NCBI GenBank assembly: GCA_019314005.1
Contig: JAFDAE010000034.1
Coordinates: forward strand, 1 to 19,519
Direction of reading: 5' to 3'
Length of the DNA stretch: 19,519 bases
DNA from: Deltaproteobacteria bacterium
Lineage (GTDB): Bacteria; Desulfobacterota; Desulfobacteria; C00003060; C00003106
In this document: one piece after another, positions 13,643-19,519 of the stretch
How the letters are laid out: each line of letters begins with the position of its first letter
Numbering within the stretch: the first letter of the stretch is position 1
Notes under the pieces: model-generated
What the model was told of the DNA's origin: nothing
Database searches by the model: none
What the model saw: only the letters and a program-made list of their open reading frames with translations
Translations under genes and position numbers: made by a program

Positions 13643-15958
13643 TTAATCCAATTTCTCATACTTACATTTTTTATTTGGACAGGCAATAAACTGGCCTTTC
13701 TTTTTGGTGGATTTTTCTACAAGATAGGGGGCGCCGCATTCCGGGCACTTTTCAGGGAGGGGTTTGTTCCAGATGGCAAAATTACACTCCGGATAACGAC
13801 TGCAGCCGTAGAAGATCTTCCCCCGTCTTGACCGGCGTGTTAAGAGTTCACCATCGCATCCGTCTTCCGGACAGACCACACCGGTACTTTCAGGAGCATT
13901 AACTGTGCCCCCGTTTAACGACCGGGTGTTTTTGCAGTCGGGATATCCTGAGCAGGCCAAAAACGGTCCATACCGGCCTTGTTTGCGAACCATCGGCTTT
14001 CCGCATTTTTCGCATATCTCGTCGGTAACTTCTTCCTTTGGCGATTCGACTATCCGAATCCCGCCTTTTTCGTCACGGGTAAAATTGCTGGTAAAGGTAC
14101 ACTTCGGGTAAGTGGGACAGGCAAGAAAAGGACCGTTTTTCCCGACCTTAATCCTTAGTTGCTCTCTGCACTCGGGGCATGGGATATCTGTAGCAATCCC
14201 CTTGTTGTTCTCTTTGGCAATACCGGCATCGACCTGTTTTAAAACCTTCTTAAACGGACCGTAAAACTCGGCAAGGGCCTCAACCCATCCTTTTTTCCCT
14301 TCCGCGATCTCGTCCAGATTCTCTTCCATGCGGGCTGTGAAATCTACGTTCAAGACATCGGGAAAGTTCTCTACCAGGAAATCGGTCACAATAAAGCCCA
14401 GTTCCGTAGGCCTGAAATATCTCTTTTCAAGACTCGTATAGCCCTTAGCCTGTATCGTGCTGAGTATAGCCGCATAGGTGCTCGGCCTTCCGATGCCGTT
14501 TTCCTCAAGCTCTTTGACCAGGGACGCCTCTGAAAATCTGGGAGGGGGCTGGGTGAAATGCTGCTTCGGGATAAGCTCCAGGCATTTTAAGACCATATCT
14601 TTATGCAGTTGGGGAAGGATCGTCCCGTTTTTACCATTTTTGTTATTGTTTTCGGCTGCAACAGTATACAATGCCATGAACCCGTTAAATCCTATCACAG
14701 AACCGCTGGCCAAGAACTCATGGGAATCGGCTCTTATGGTGACACTGGTCTGATCGATCAGGGCCGGATTCATCTGCGATGCCACAAAGCGCTGCCATAT
14801 CAGCCGGTAAAGCGCAAGCTGATCCGCAGACAGGAAAGAGGCGACCCTTTCCGGTGTATTCAATGCCGCCGTAGGCCTGATTGCTTCATGTGCATCCTGC
14901 ACTTTTTTCCGGTTCTTGTAGAAGACGGGTTTATTGGGGAGATATTCCTTACCATATTCCTTTTTGATAAGACTCCGGGCCTCATCCACGGCCTCCGGTG
15001 CAACGCGGGTCGAATCGGTTCGCATATACGTGATCAGCCCGACAGGTTCACCAGGGCCCAGATCCACTCCCTCATACAACTGCTGCGCCAACACCATGGT
15101 CTTCTTTGCGGAAAAGCGCAACCTGTTAATAGCGTCCTGTTGAAGCTTGCTGGTAGTAAATGGAGGATAAGGATATCGCTTGCGTCTCTTTTTGACAACA
15201 TCCAGGACCGTGAATTCATGCCCCTCCAGACTCTTTACAATCTTTCCCGCCGTTGCTTCATCAGGTATGGTGATCTTCTCGCCCTTTTTTCTGTCGGCAG
15301 GCGTTATGATCTTTTTGCCGTCTTTTTTTATCAGACGGGCAGTAAAAGGTGGGGGCGCCTCCCCTTCCAGTCCAGCGGTAATAGACCAAGATTCTTCGGA
15401 AACAAATCGCTCTATCTCTCGCTCCCTCTCACAAACAATCCGCACCGCCACTGATTGCACGCGTCCGGCGCTTAACCCTCGCTTGATTTTTCGCCACAAG
15501 ATCGGGGATATCTGATAACCAACTAATCGGTCCAGTATTCGCCGCGCCTGCTGGGACTCGAATCGTTCACGATTAAGAGGCTCAGGAGCAGACATAGCGG
15601 TCTTGATCGCACTTTCGGTCAGTTCGTGAAACAGGACACGGTGAAAAGTTCTACCTTTCTTTTTCAGGACCTCGGCAGTATGCCACGCGATCGCTTCACC
15701 TTCCCGGTCCGGGTCAGGCGCCAGATAGATCGTATCAGCAGATTGTGCCGCCTTTTTCAGATTGCGTATTACTTTTTCCTTCCCTTTTATTGTCTCATAA
15801 ACAGGAGCAAAACCGTCCTCGACGTCAATGCCCAATTCCTTTTCCGGAAGATCTTTAATATGTCCCACGGTCGCTGCCACGTCGAAATTGCGACCCAGAT
15901 ACTTCTTAATTGTCCTAACCTTAGTAGGAGACTCTACAATTACCAACTGCTTGCTCAT
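13643..15958 (-). CDS. topA: DNA topoisomerase I (type IA)
   Basis: 771 residues. It relaxes negative supercoils by single-strand passage. The Toprim domain opens LVIVESPTK (E9) and has DPDREGE with D82, D84 and E86. The active-site tyrosine is Y311 in LITYMRTDSTR. The C-terminal ~170 residues hold four topoisomerase zinc-ribbon modules, each CxxC...C(x)nC: CPECREQL, CEKCGKPM, CPEDGCDGEL and CPECGAPY. Length and architecture are normal. In many relatives topA follows dprA directly; here the four-helix-bundle element lies between them. High confidence. Confidence 0.97.
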   Translation of the reverse strand: MSKQLVIVESPTKVRTIKKYLGRNFDVAATVGHIKDLPEKELGIDVEDGFAPVYETIKGKEKVIRNLKKAAQSADTIYLAPDPDREGEAIAWHTAEVLKKKGRTFHRVLFHELTESAIKTAMSAPEPLNRERFESQQARRILDRLVGYQISPILWRKIKRGLSAGRVQSVAVRIVCEREREIERFVSEESWSITAGLEGEAPPPFTARLIKKDGKKIITPADRKKGEKITIPDEATAGKIVKSLEGHEFTVLDVVKKRRKRYPYPPFTTSKLQQDAINRLRFSAKKTMVLAQQLYEGVDLGPGEPVGLITYMRTDSTRVAPEAVDEARSLIKKEYGKEYLPNKPVFYKNRKKVQDAHEAIRPTAALNTPERVASFLSADQLALYRLIWQRFVASQMNPALIDQTSVTIRADSHEFLASGSVIGFNGFMALYTVAAENNNKNGKNGTILPQLHKDMVLKCLELIPKQHFTQPPPRFSEASLVKELEENGIGRPSTYAAILSTIQAKGYTSLEKRYFRPTELGFIVTDFLVENFPDVLNVDFTARMEENLDEIAEGKKGWVEALAEFYGPFKKVLKQVDAGIAKENNKGIATDIPCPECREQLRIKVGKNGPFLACPTYPKCTFTSNFTRDEKGGIRIVESPKEEVTDEICEKCGKPMVRKQGRYGPFLACSGYPDCKNTRSLNGGTVNAPESTGVVCPEDGCDGELLTRRSRRGKIFYGCSRYPECNFAIWNKPLPEKCPECGAPYLVEKSTKKKGQFIACPNKKCKYEKLD

Positions 15959-16034
15959 GCTTTATAAGTACCTCAATTTTTGTAATAATAATTAGAACTC
16001 AGTTTTTCACAGGTATCCGCAGATACAAGGCGCT

Positions 16035-16476
16035 GTTACGGGTTACGGGTTACGAGTTGCGGGTTTTACTTCCATTCTGCCGCTACGTATTGAGTAAATC
16101 GGTTGATTTTGCCACCCAGTTCATCGTAAGCATCAAACAAAAATTGCATTACCTTTTCATCAAGTTCATGTGTATCGTTTATAAAATTGAGATGAAGAAT
16201 TGTTTCGTCACATGACGCATGCGCGTAAACCAAAAACTTAATAAAGTCTGCTTTATATTTCTTTCGCCCATAACCTTCAACGATACAAGAAGTAACACCT
16301 TTGGATGACCTTCTTATCTGACTCCCCTCCTCATATATTTCGTATTTAGGAAGTCTTAATGACATTTTGTGAGCTTTGACTGCCAGATCATATGACAACT
16401 TGTAAATTTCCAAGTCCTTATAATTCTTCATCATCCCCCTTCCTTAACCCGTAACTCGCAACCCGCAACTCGTAAC
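16035..16476 (-). mobile_element. Inverted-repeat element B3 carrying an intact four-helix-bundle gene
   Basis: Left arm 16035-16064: GTTACGGGTTACGGGTTACG, then AGTTGCGGG. Right arm 16446-16476: AACCCGTAACTCGCAACCC, then GCAACTCGTAAC. The arms are imperfect inverted copies made of the same words as locus B1. The enclosed gene fills almost all the space: its stop codon is next to one arm and its ribosome site next to the other. The outside flanks AAGGCGCT and AAGGTCCT agree at 6 of 8 positions, a possible but weak target duplication. It lies between dprA and topA, 7 bp after the dprA stop. Confidence 0.65.
16066..16434 (-). CDS. Four-helix-bundle protein, S23 / rRNA-intervening-sequence (IVP) family
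   Basis: 122 residues, close to the family's ~115-125. It opens [20 protein letters not shown], then [40 protein letters not shown] and [11 protein letters not shown]: the QIRRSS...(I/V)xEGxGR core is diagnostic. Members are encoded in intervening sequences of 23S rRNA in Leptospira and others, and as isolated intergenic genes; Avd of diversity-generating retroelements shares the fold. Biochemical role is unknown; basic surfaces suggest nucleic-acid binding. A strong AAGGAAGGGGG ribosome site precedes the ATG-ATG start. The TAA (16066-16068) touches the repeat arm. No reverse transcriptase or rRNA is nearby, so it is not part of a retroelement or an rRNA here. Confidence 0.9.
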   Translation of the reverse strand: MMKNYKDLEIYKLSYDLAVKAHKMSLRLPKYEIYEEGSQIRRSSKGVTSCIVEGYGRKKYKADFIKFLVYAHASCDETILHLNFINDTHELDEKVMQFLFDAYDELGGKINRFTQYVAAEWK

Positions 16477-16483
16477 AAGGTCC

Positions 16484-17605
16484 TCAGACGTCCCGTCTAA
16501 CAAACAACTTCCCCGGCATCTGCTCCGCTACCCCTTTTATCTCCAACTGAAGAAGAATGCCGGATGCCTCACCGGGATTAAGGGAAAGTTGACGAATAAT
16601 GGTATCTATATGAATTGGATAAGGGGTCAATGCTTCCAGCACTCTCTTTTCCTCTGAGGAAAGAGCTAATAAAACAGCCGAATCTTTCGCCTCTTTCTTC
16701 GCACAAATATTCTGAGGATGCAATATTGGATCAAGCTCTTCAATAATATCCGTCACGTTTTCCACCAATTTGGCGCCCTGCTTGATCAATTGATGGGTGC
16801 CGGTGCTCTTAAAAGACCGAACGCTTCCAGGCACGGCAAACACTTCCCTCCCCTGTTCCATGGCACATTGCGCCGTGATCAGGGAGCCGCTGCGTGTTGT
16901 TGCCTCTACAATAACAGTCCCAAGGCTCATGCCGCTTATGATACGATTTCGGATCGGAAAGTGGTGAGCCTCCGGCATTGCATGAATCGGAAACTCGGAA
17001 ATAACCGCGCCCTGTTCGGCGATCTTATGATATAATTTTTCATTTTCCGGAGGATAGATCGTTCCCAGACCGCATCCAAGAACGGCCACTGTCTTCCCAT
17101 GCGCCGTCAAAGCCCCCTCGTGTGCCGCTGTATCAATTCCCCGAGCCATACCGCTTACAATGGTTAAACCAGACTCGACAAGACCGCTGCTCAGTTCTCT
17201 GGTCATGGCGATCCCATACTGGGTAGCGTGCCGGGAACCGACAATGCCGATAGCCACGCCAAGGCGTGGCATATGCTCTCCATTAATATAAAGAATCGGC
17301 GGTGGATCGTGGATCTGTCTCAAGTAGCCCGGGTATTCATCATCCGCAAACGATATTAAATGGAATCCCCGTCTCTTGACCTCGGCCAATTCCTTCCGTA
17401 TCCAATCTCCTCCCTTAAAGTTCCGAATCCCTGACACCACCCTCGGACTGATTCCTTCGACCGCGAACAGCTCTTCAGGAGAAGACTTAAAGACATTCTC
17501 AGGCGTGCCGAAGCGTGTTAATAGACGCCTAAACGTCTGATTCCCCACACCCGGCACAGACTTAAGCGCCAGCCAGTAAAAATATTCCTCCGGGTCCCTT
17601 TGCAT
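16484..17605 (-). CDS. dprA: DNA-processing protein DprA (Smf)
   Basis: 373 residues. It binds incoming single-stranded DNA and loads RecA in transformation. An N-terminal helical/HhH-like part (SVPGVGNQTFRRLL) leads to the Rossmann-like core: GIVGSRHATQYG, IVSGMARGIDTAAHEGAL, VAVLGCGLGTIYP, then FPIRNRIISGMS, EATTRSGSLITA and FAVPGS, all family signatures. The C-terminal ~65 residues (EEKRVLEALTPYPIHIDTII) form the winged-helix domain. Ribosome site is weak. About 30 bp upstream is palindromic element copy 3, so its promoter must lie in or beyond that element. Probably once directly joined to topA as an operon. Confidence 0.96.
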   Translation of the reverse strand: MQRDPEEYFYWLALKSVPGVGNQTFRRLLTRFGTPENVFKSSPEELFAVEGISPRVVSGIRNFKGGDWIRKELAEVKRRGFHLISFADDEYPGYLRQIHDPPPILYINGEHMPRLGVAIGIVGSRHATQYGIAMTRELSSGLVESGLTIVSGMARGIDTAAHEGALTAHGKTVAVLGCGLGTIYPPENEKLYHKIAEQGAVISEFPIHAMPEAHHFPIRNRIISGMSLGTVIVEATTRSGSLITAQCAMEQGREVFAVPGSVRSFKSTGTHQLIKQGAKLVENVTDIIEELDPILHPQNICAKKEAKDSAVLLALSSEEKRVLEALTPYPIHIDTIIRQLSLNPGEASGILLQLEIKGVAEQMPGKLFVRRDV

Positions 17606-17636
17606 AACCGTATCGGTCCGACCTCCAGAAACCTAT

Positions 17637-17781
17637 AGTGTCCACCCTGAAGTGGCATCTTTTGCCCCGATACTGCGTTCTCCGCAGGTTTCTATCCTCA
17701 ACGTAGCACTGCTACGCCTGCGGTAGGAACCTTTGTGCGGCCTTGTCTCGTAACAAAAGTCACCGCTTCTGGATGGACACT
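17637..17781 (-). mobile_element. 145 bp-type palindromic element, copy 3 (upstream of dprA)
   Basis: In inverted orientation relative to copies 1 and 2. Ends are AGTGTCCACCC and GGATGGACACT. Internal blocks CTCCGCAGGTTTCTATCCTC, GTAGCACTGCTAC and GTGCGGCCTTGTC match copy 2 in reverse complement. Flanks read CTAT and AGAA, so a TA target is conceivable but not shown. It probably lies in the dprA 5' leader. Confidence 0.87.
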
Positions 17782-17881
17782 AGAATAAAGGCTTCATTGC
17801 TATAAAGAAAGGGGGAGACTGTCAAGCCCTATTAAGGGATTGGAGAATTTGGGGATTTACGAATTGTGAATGTAAGTGTTT

Positions 17882-18032
17882 AGCCACGAATGACACGAAT
17901 TTTCACGAATAAGGCAAAAGCATTAAATCTATGATCAAGTTTAGTAACTGCTCAGGTTATTGGGTTCAGACAAACCTGAACAAATCTTTTACAGTATTTT
18001 TTTCATTCGTGGCCATTCGTGTCATTCGTGGC
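17882..18032. repeat. Inverted-repeat locus E (GCCACGAATGACACGAAT words)
   Basis: Left arm 17882-17912 (AGCCACGAATGACACGAAT, then TTTCACGAAT). Right arm 18003-18032 (TCATTCGTGGCCATTCG, then TGTCATTCGTGGCT). The ~90 bp interior has no recognisable gene but contains TTAGTAACTGCTCAGG (17941-17956), identical to the sequence flanking locus A2, followed by GGGTTCAGACAAACCTGAAC. With copy 3 this accounts for most of the 434 bp between dprA and the ybgF-like gene. Confidence 0.78.
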
Positions 18033-18039
18033 TGAATAG

Positions 18040-18819
18040 TTATTTACTCCCCAAGCCCTCAATCTTTCTTAATTTAATCTCCGCATTCTGCGCCGCGGTA
18101 CTGAAAGGATAATCCTTTACAACACGTGCTAAGTAGACTCGAGCGTTTTGATAATCTTTTAAGGCGAGGGACGAATACCCTGTTTTCAAAAGCGCGTCCG
18201 GCATCTTATTCCCGTCCGGATATTTCTCAATAACTTTTTTGAACGCCTGCAGAGCGGCCTCATAATCTTTCATGGCATAATAACATTCTCCGATCCAGTA
18301 CTGGCTGTTATCAGCAAGACCGTGTTTCGGATATTTCCCAACGAATTTATTAAAGAGAGCGATTGCCTCTTCATAAAGGCCTTTTTGATACGCGGCATAA
18401 GCGCTCTTGTACACATCCGACGGGCTCAATGCCACGGGCGTGGTGACAGCGGAGGGCTTGGAGGGGGCGGCTTCCTTGGTGGGCTCGGGTGGTGGAAGTG
18501 TTTTTTCCGCTTTTTCAGCAGGCGCGGGCTAAGGTTCCTCTGGCAGGGCCTGAGGGGTAAATTGGGTTTTCAATGCATTGATTTCATTTTCATTAGAATA
18601 TACTTTCGCCTGTAGTATATAAAGATGGCTATAAACCTCTGCCACCTTTTTGTCGTTATCCGCGCAAGACCGCTCAATCCTCGTCACATCCTCCTTCACG
18701 CTATCTATATCAGCCGCTTTTCGCGGTTGAAGATATAAACATCCGCCCAGAGCAAATGTAGAGAGCAACACTAAACCCAAAATCACTTCACGCCTGATCT
18801 GTCTGATGTGTAAGAGCAT
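18040..18819 (-). pseudogene. YbgF/CpoB-like lipoprotein with TPR domain, split by one in-frame amber codon
   Basis: One continuous frame of 260 codons interrupted only by TAG at 18529-18531. Part one (96 residues): signal peptide with lipobox (LSTFALGGC), then a coiled coil (DIDSVKEDVTRIERS to NEINALKTQ), then PEEP. Part two after the amber: a Pro/Ala/Lys-rich linker (PAPAEKAEKTLPPPEP) and three TPR-like units (AYAAYQKGLYEEAIALFNKF, SQYWIGECYYAMKDYEAAL, ALLKTGYSSLALKDYQNARV), the YbgF/CpoB architecture of the Tol-Pal system. Both halves keep normal composition and there is no frameshift, so the mutation is recent, a sequence error, or read through. The ancestral codon was likely CAG or GAG. 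A G-rich run 4 bases before ATG 18819 is the ribosome site. A restart at GTG 18435 would lack a signal peptide. Confidence 0.82.
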
Positions 18820-18918
18820 CGGTCCCCCCTGTTATTTCATAAGTCGTACAGAAGATTGTTTTTAAAAAAGTATCCAGATTATAATATGTTGTCAAGGTCA
18901 TATTTTCCTTGCTCGCCT

Positions 18919-18946
18919 TTGACAAACAACTTCATACGTATATAAT
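18919..18946 (+). promoter_or_regulatory. Strong sigma70-type promoter
   Basis: TTGACA (18919-18924), a 16 bp spacer and TATAAT (18941-18946): both hexamers are consensus. It would start a transcript near 18953, with a ~260 nt leader through repeat locus C2 into the DUF2065 gene and queA. Confidence 0.65.
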
Positions 18947-18976
18947 AGGTGTCTGAACGAAAAATCATGTTCAGGC

Positions 18977-19158
18977 AAAATCCGAATATCGAAATCCGAA
19001 ATGCGAAACAAATTCGAATATCAAATGACAGAATGTTCTAAACTGACCACGCCTAAGACGTGGGGAATACGATGTTTTTGTCATTGGGACATTCTTGTTT
19101 TGGTCATTGTTGAGCGCTGACGCTTCACTTCGTGCCGGATTGCCTGCTTCGGATTTTT
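18977..19158. repeat. Degraded inverted-repeat locus C2 (AATCCGAATATC words)
   Basis: Left arm 18977-~19036: AAAATCCGAATATCG, AAATCCGAAATGCG, CAAATTCGAATATCAAATGA. The right side (~19072-19158) pairs only in patches: TTTTTGTCATT, TTGGTCATTG, CGGATTTTT. A small hairpin CCACG...CGTGG lies at the centre (~19048-19064). No four-helix-bundle remnant is visible. With the promoter it accounts for the 392 bp between the ybgF-like gene and the DUF2065 gene. Confidence 0.6.
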
Positions 19159-19211
19159 GACCGAAAAAATGGGGTTTTCGTTCACACACTATAAAGGAAC
19201 TGGAGCGCTTC

Positions 19212-19397
19212 ATGAAATATTTCTTATGTGTCTTGGGACTGGTCATGTTTATAGAGGGGTTCCCCTATTTTGCTTTCCCGGACAAGTTAAAGGTATGGCT
19301 TGTAAAGATCTCCGAATTTCCAGCCCGTACACTAAGGGTATATGGCTTCCTCCTGATGGCCGCGGGACTGGTAGTGGTCTATTGGGCGAGACAATGA
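19212..19397 (+). CDS. DUF2065 small membrane protein
   Basis: 61 residues: MKYFLCVLGLVMFIEGFPYF, then AFPDKLKVWL, then a second hydrophobic segment (VYGFLLMAAGLVVVYWARQ). Two membrane helices joined by a short basic loop, with the family's EGxPYFxFP motif. Function is unknown to me. GGAG (19200-19204 region) lies about 8 bases before the ATG. The last codons overlap the longer possible start of queA (ATGA at 19394). Confidence 0.85.
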   Translation: MKYFLCVLGLVMFIEGFPYFAFPDKLKVWLVKISEFPARTLRVYGFLLMAAGLVVVYWARQ

Positions 19398-19412
19398 TTC
19401 AAAAAAAACAAA

Positions 19413-19443
19413 TTAGCGGCAGTCCGCGTGGGTCTGCGGCTAA
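19413..19443. other. Hairpin before queA
   Basis: TTAGCGGCAG (19413-19422) pairs with CTGCGGCTAA (19434-19443) with one mismatch and an 11-base loop. The words resemble GTATCCGCAGATAC near 16012-16025 and may be one more repeat word family. It would fold in the mRNA ahead of the preferred queA start. Confidence 0.5.
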
Positions 19444-19462
19444 AATAGATATAGATGGACAA

Positions 19463-19519
19463 ATGACAAACATAGACTCTTTTGATTATTATTTACCTGA
19501 AAAACTGATCGCTCAGCAA
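19463..19519 (+). CDS. queA: S-adenosylmethionine:tRNA ribosyltransferase-isomerase (5' end only)
   Basis: Nineteen codons to the window edge: MTNIDSFDYYLPEKLIAQQ. The motif (F)DYxLPExLIAQ at the N-terminus is characteristic of QueA, which adds the epoxycyclopentanediol precursor of queuosine to tRNA. The frame is open back to ATG 19394, overlapping the DUF2065 stop as ATGA; that would add 23 residues encoded by the hairpin region and unlike the family, so 19463 is preferred. Its own ribosome site is weak. Confidence 0.8.
   Translation, partial: MTNIDSFDYYLPEKLIAQQ

Noticed and set aside
14603..15454. Long plus-strand frame (283 codons) opposite topA
   Set aside because: It lies entirely antisense to clear topA coding sequence, has no recognisable domain, and is an effect of the host gene's codon bias.
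16035..16476. Part of a 23S rRNA intervening sequence or a diversity-generating retroelement (Avd)
   Set aside because: No rRNA sequence flanks it, and no reverse transcriptase or template/variable repeat is in the window; neighbours are dprA and topA.
18529..18531. Pyrrolysine or other recoding at the ybgF amber
   Set aside because: No pyl genes or special downstream structure seen, and TAG ends feoB and moaA normally; kept only as a low-probability alternative.
18971..19246. 91-codon minus frame in the ybgF-DUF2065 spacer
   Set aside because: It runs through the C2 repeat words (peptide FGFRYSDF is arm-encoded) and overlaps the DUF2065 start; no family resemblance.

Overview
The window looks like a chromosomal segment of a Gram-negative, probably anaerobic bacterium, most likely a Desulfobacterota (former Deltaproteobacteria) relative. 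The clues are a Fur-FeoA fusion beside FeoB, molybdenum cofactor genes, the dprA/topA neighbourhood, a tol-pal YbgF/CpoB-like lipoprotein, an amgK/murU-like cell-wall recycling pair, and intergenic regions crowded with short-word inverted repeats. The assignment is inference from gene content; there is no rRNA in the window.

Layout. 1-347 (-) is the 5' part of a plant-type dapB. After a repeat locus comes a plus-strand run: a Fur-family regulator (598-1095), a Fur-FeoA-FeoA fusion (1234-2163), feoB (2163-4298), moaA (4301-5287), a broken mobA (5428-6166), a MurU-like nucleotidyltransferase (6175-7131), an AmgK-like sugar kinase (7391-8407) and a lone family 5 peptide-binding protein (8637-10271). 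A minus-strand block follows: a truncated copy of a membrane TPR protein (10376-10741), a GT2 glycosyltransferase (10747-11505), the full-length membrane TPR protein (11795-13435), topA (13643-15958), a four-helix-bundle (S23/IVP-type) gene inside its own inverted repeats (16066-16434), dprA (16484-17605) and a ybgF-like gene split by one amber codon (18040-18819). On the plus strand, a strong promoter, a DUF2065 membrane protein (19212-19397) and the start of queA close the window.

How the genes work together. The two Fur-domain proteins and FeoB form an iron-uptake unit, tightly coupled to moaA. MurU/AmgK-like proteins suggest amino-sugar salvage. GT2 plus the membrane TPR protein suggest polyprenyl-phosphate-sugar donor synthesis and periplasmic glycosylation (inference). 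TopA and DprA are housekeeping and DNA-uptake genes.

What stands out is the repeat ecology. (1) At least eight intergenic loci consist of arms built from near-repeated 6-9 nt words, mostly paired in inverted orientation, and the words fall into several unrelated families. One locus encloses an intact four-helix-bundle gene. Another encloses a clear 35-codon remnant of a different member of that fold. Two more contain possible start fragments. I propose these are live, decaying and empty states of one element class related to rRNA intervening sequences. (2) A separate ~145 bp imperfect-palindrome element with AGTGTCC termini occurs three times, once inserted in frame into mobA. Several genes are visibly decaying: mobA by frameshift and insertion, ybgF by an in-frame TAG, and a TPR paralogue by a 1.24 kb microhomology deletion.
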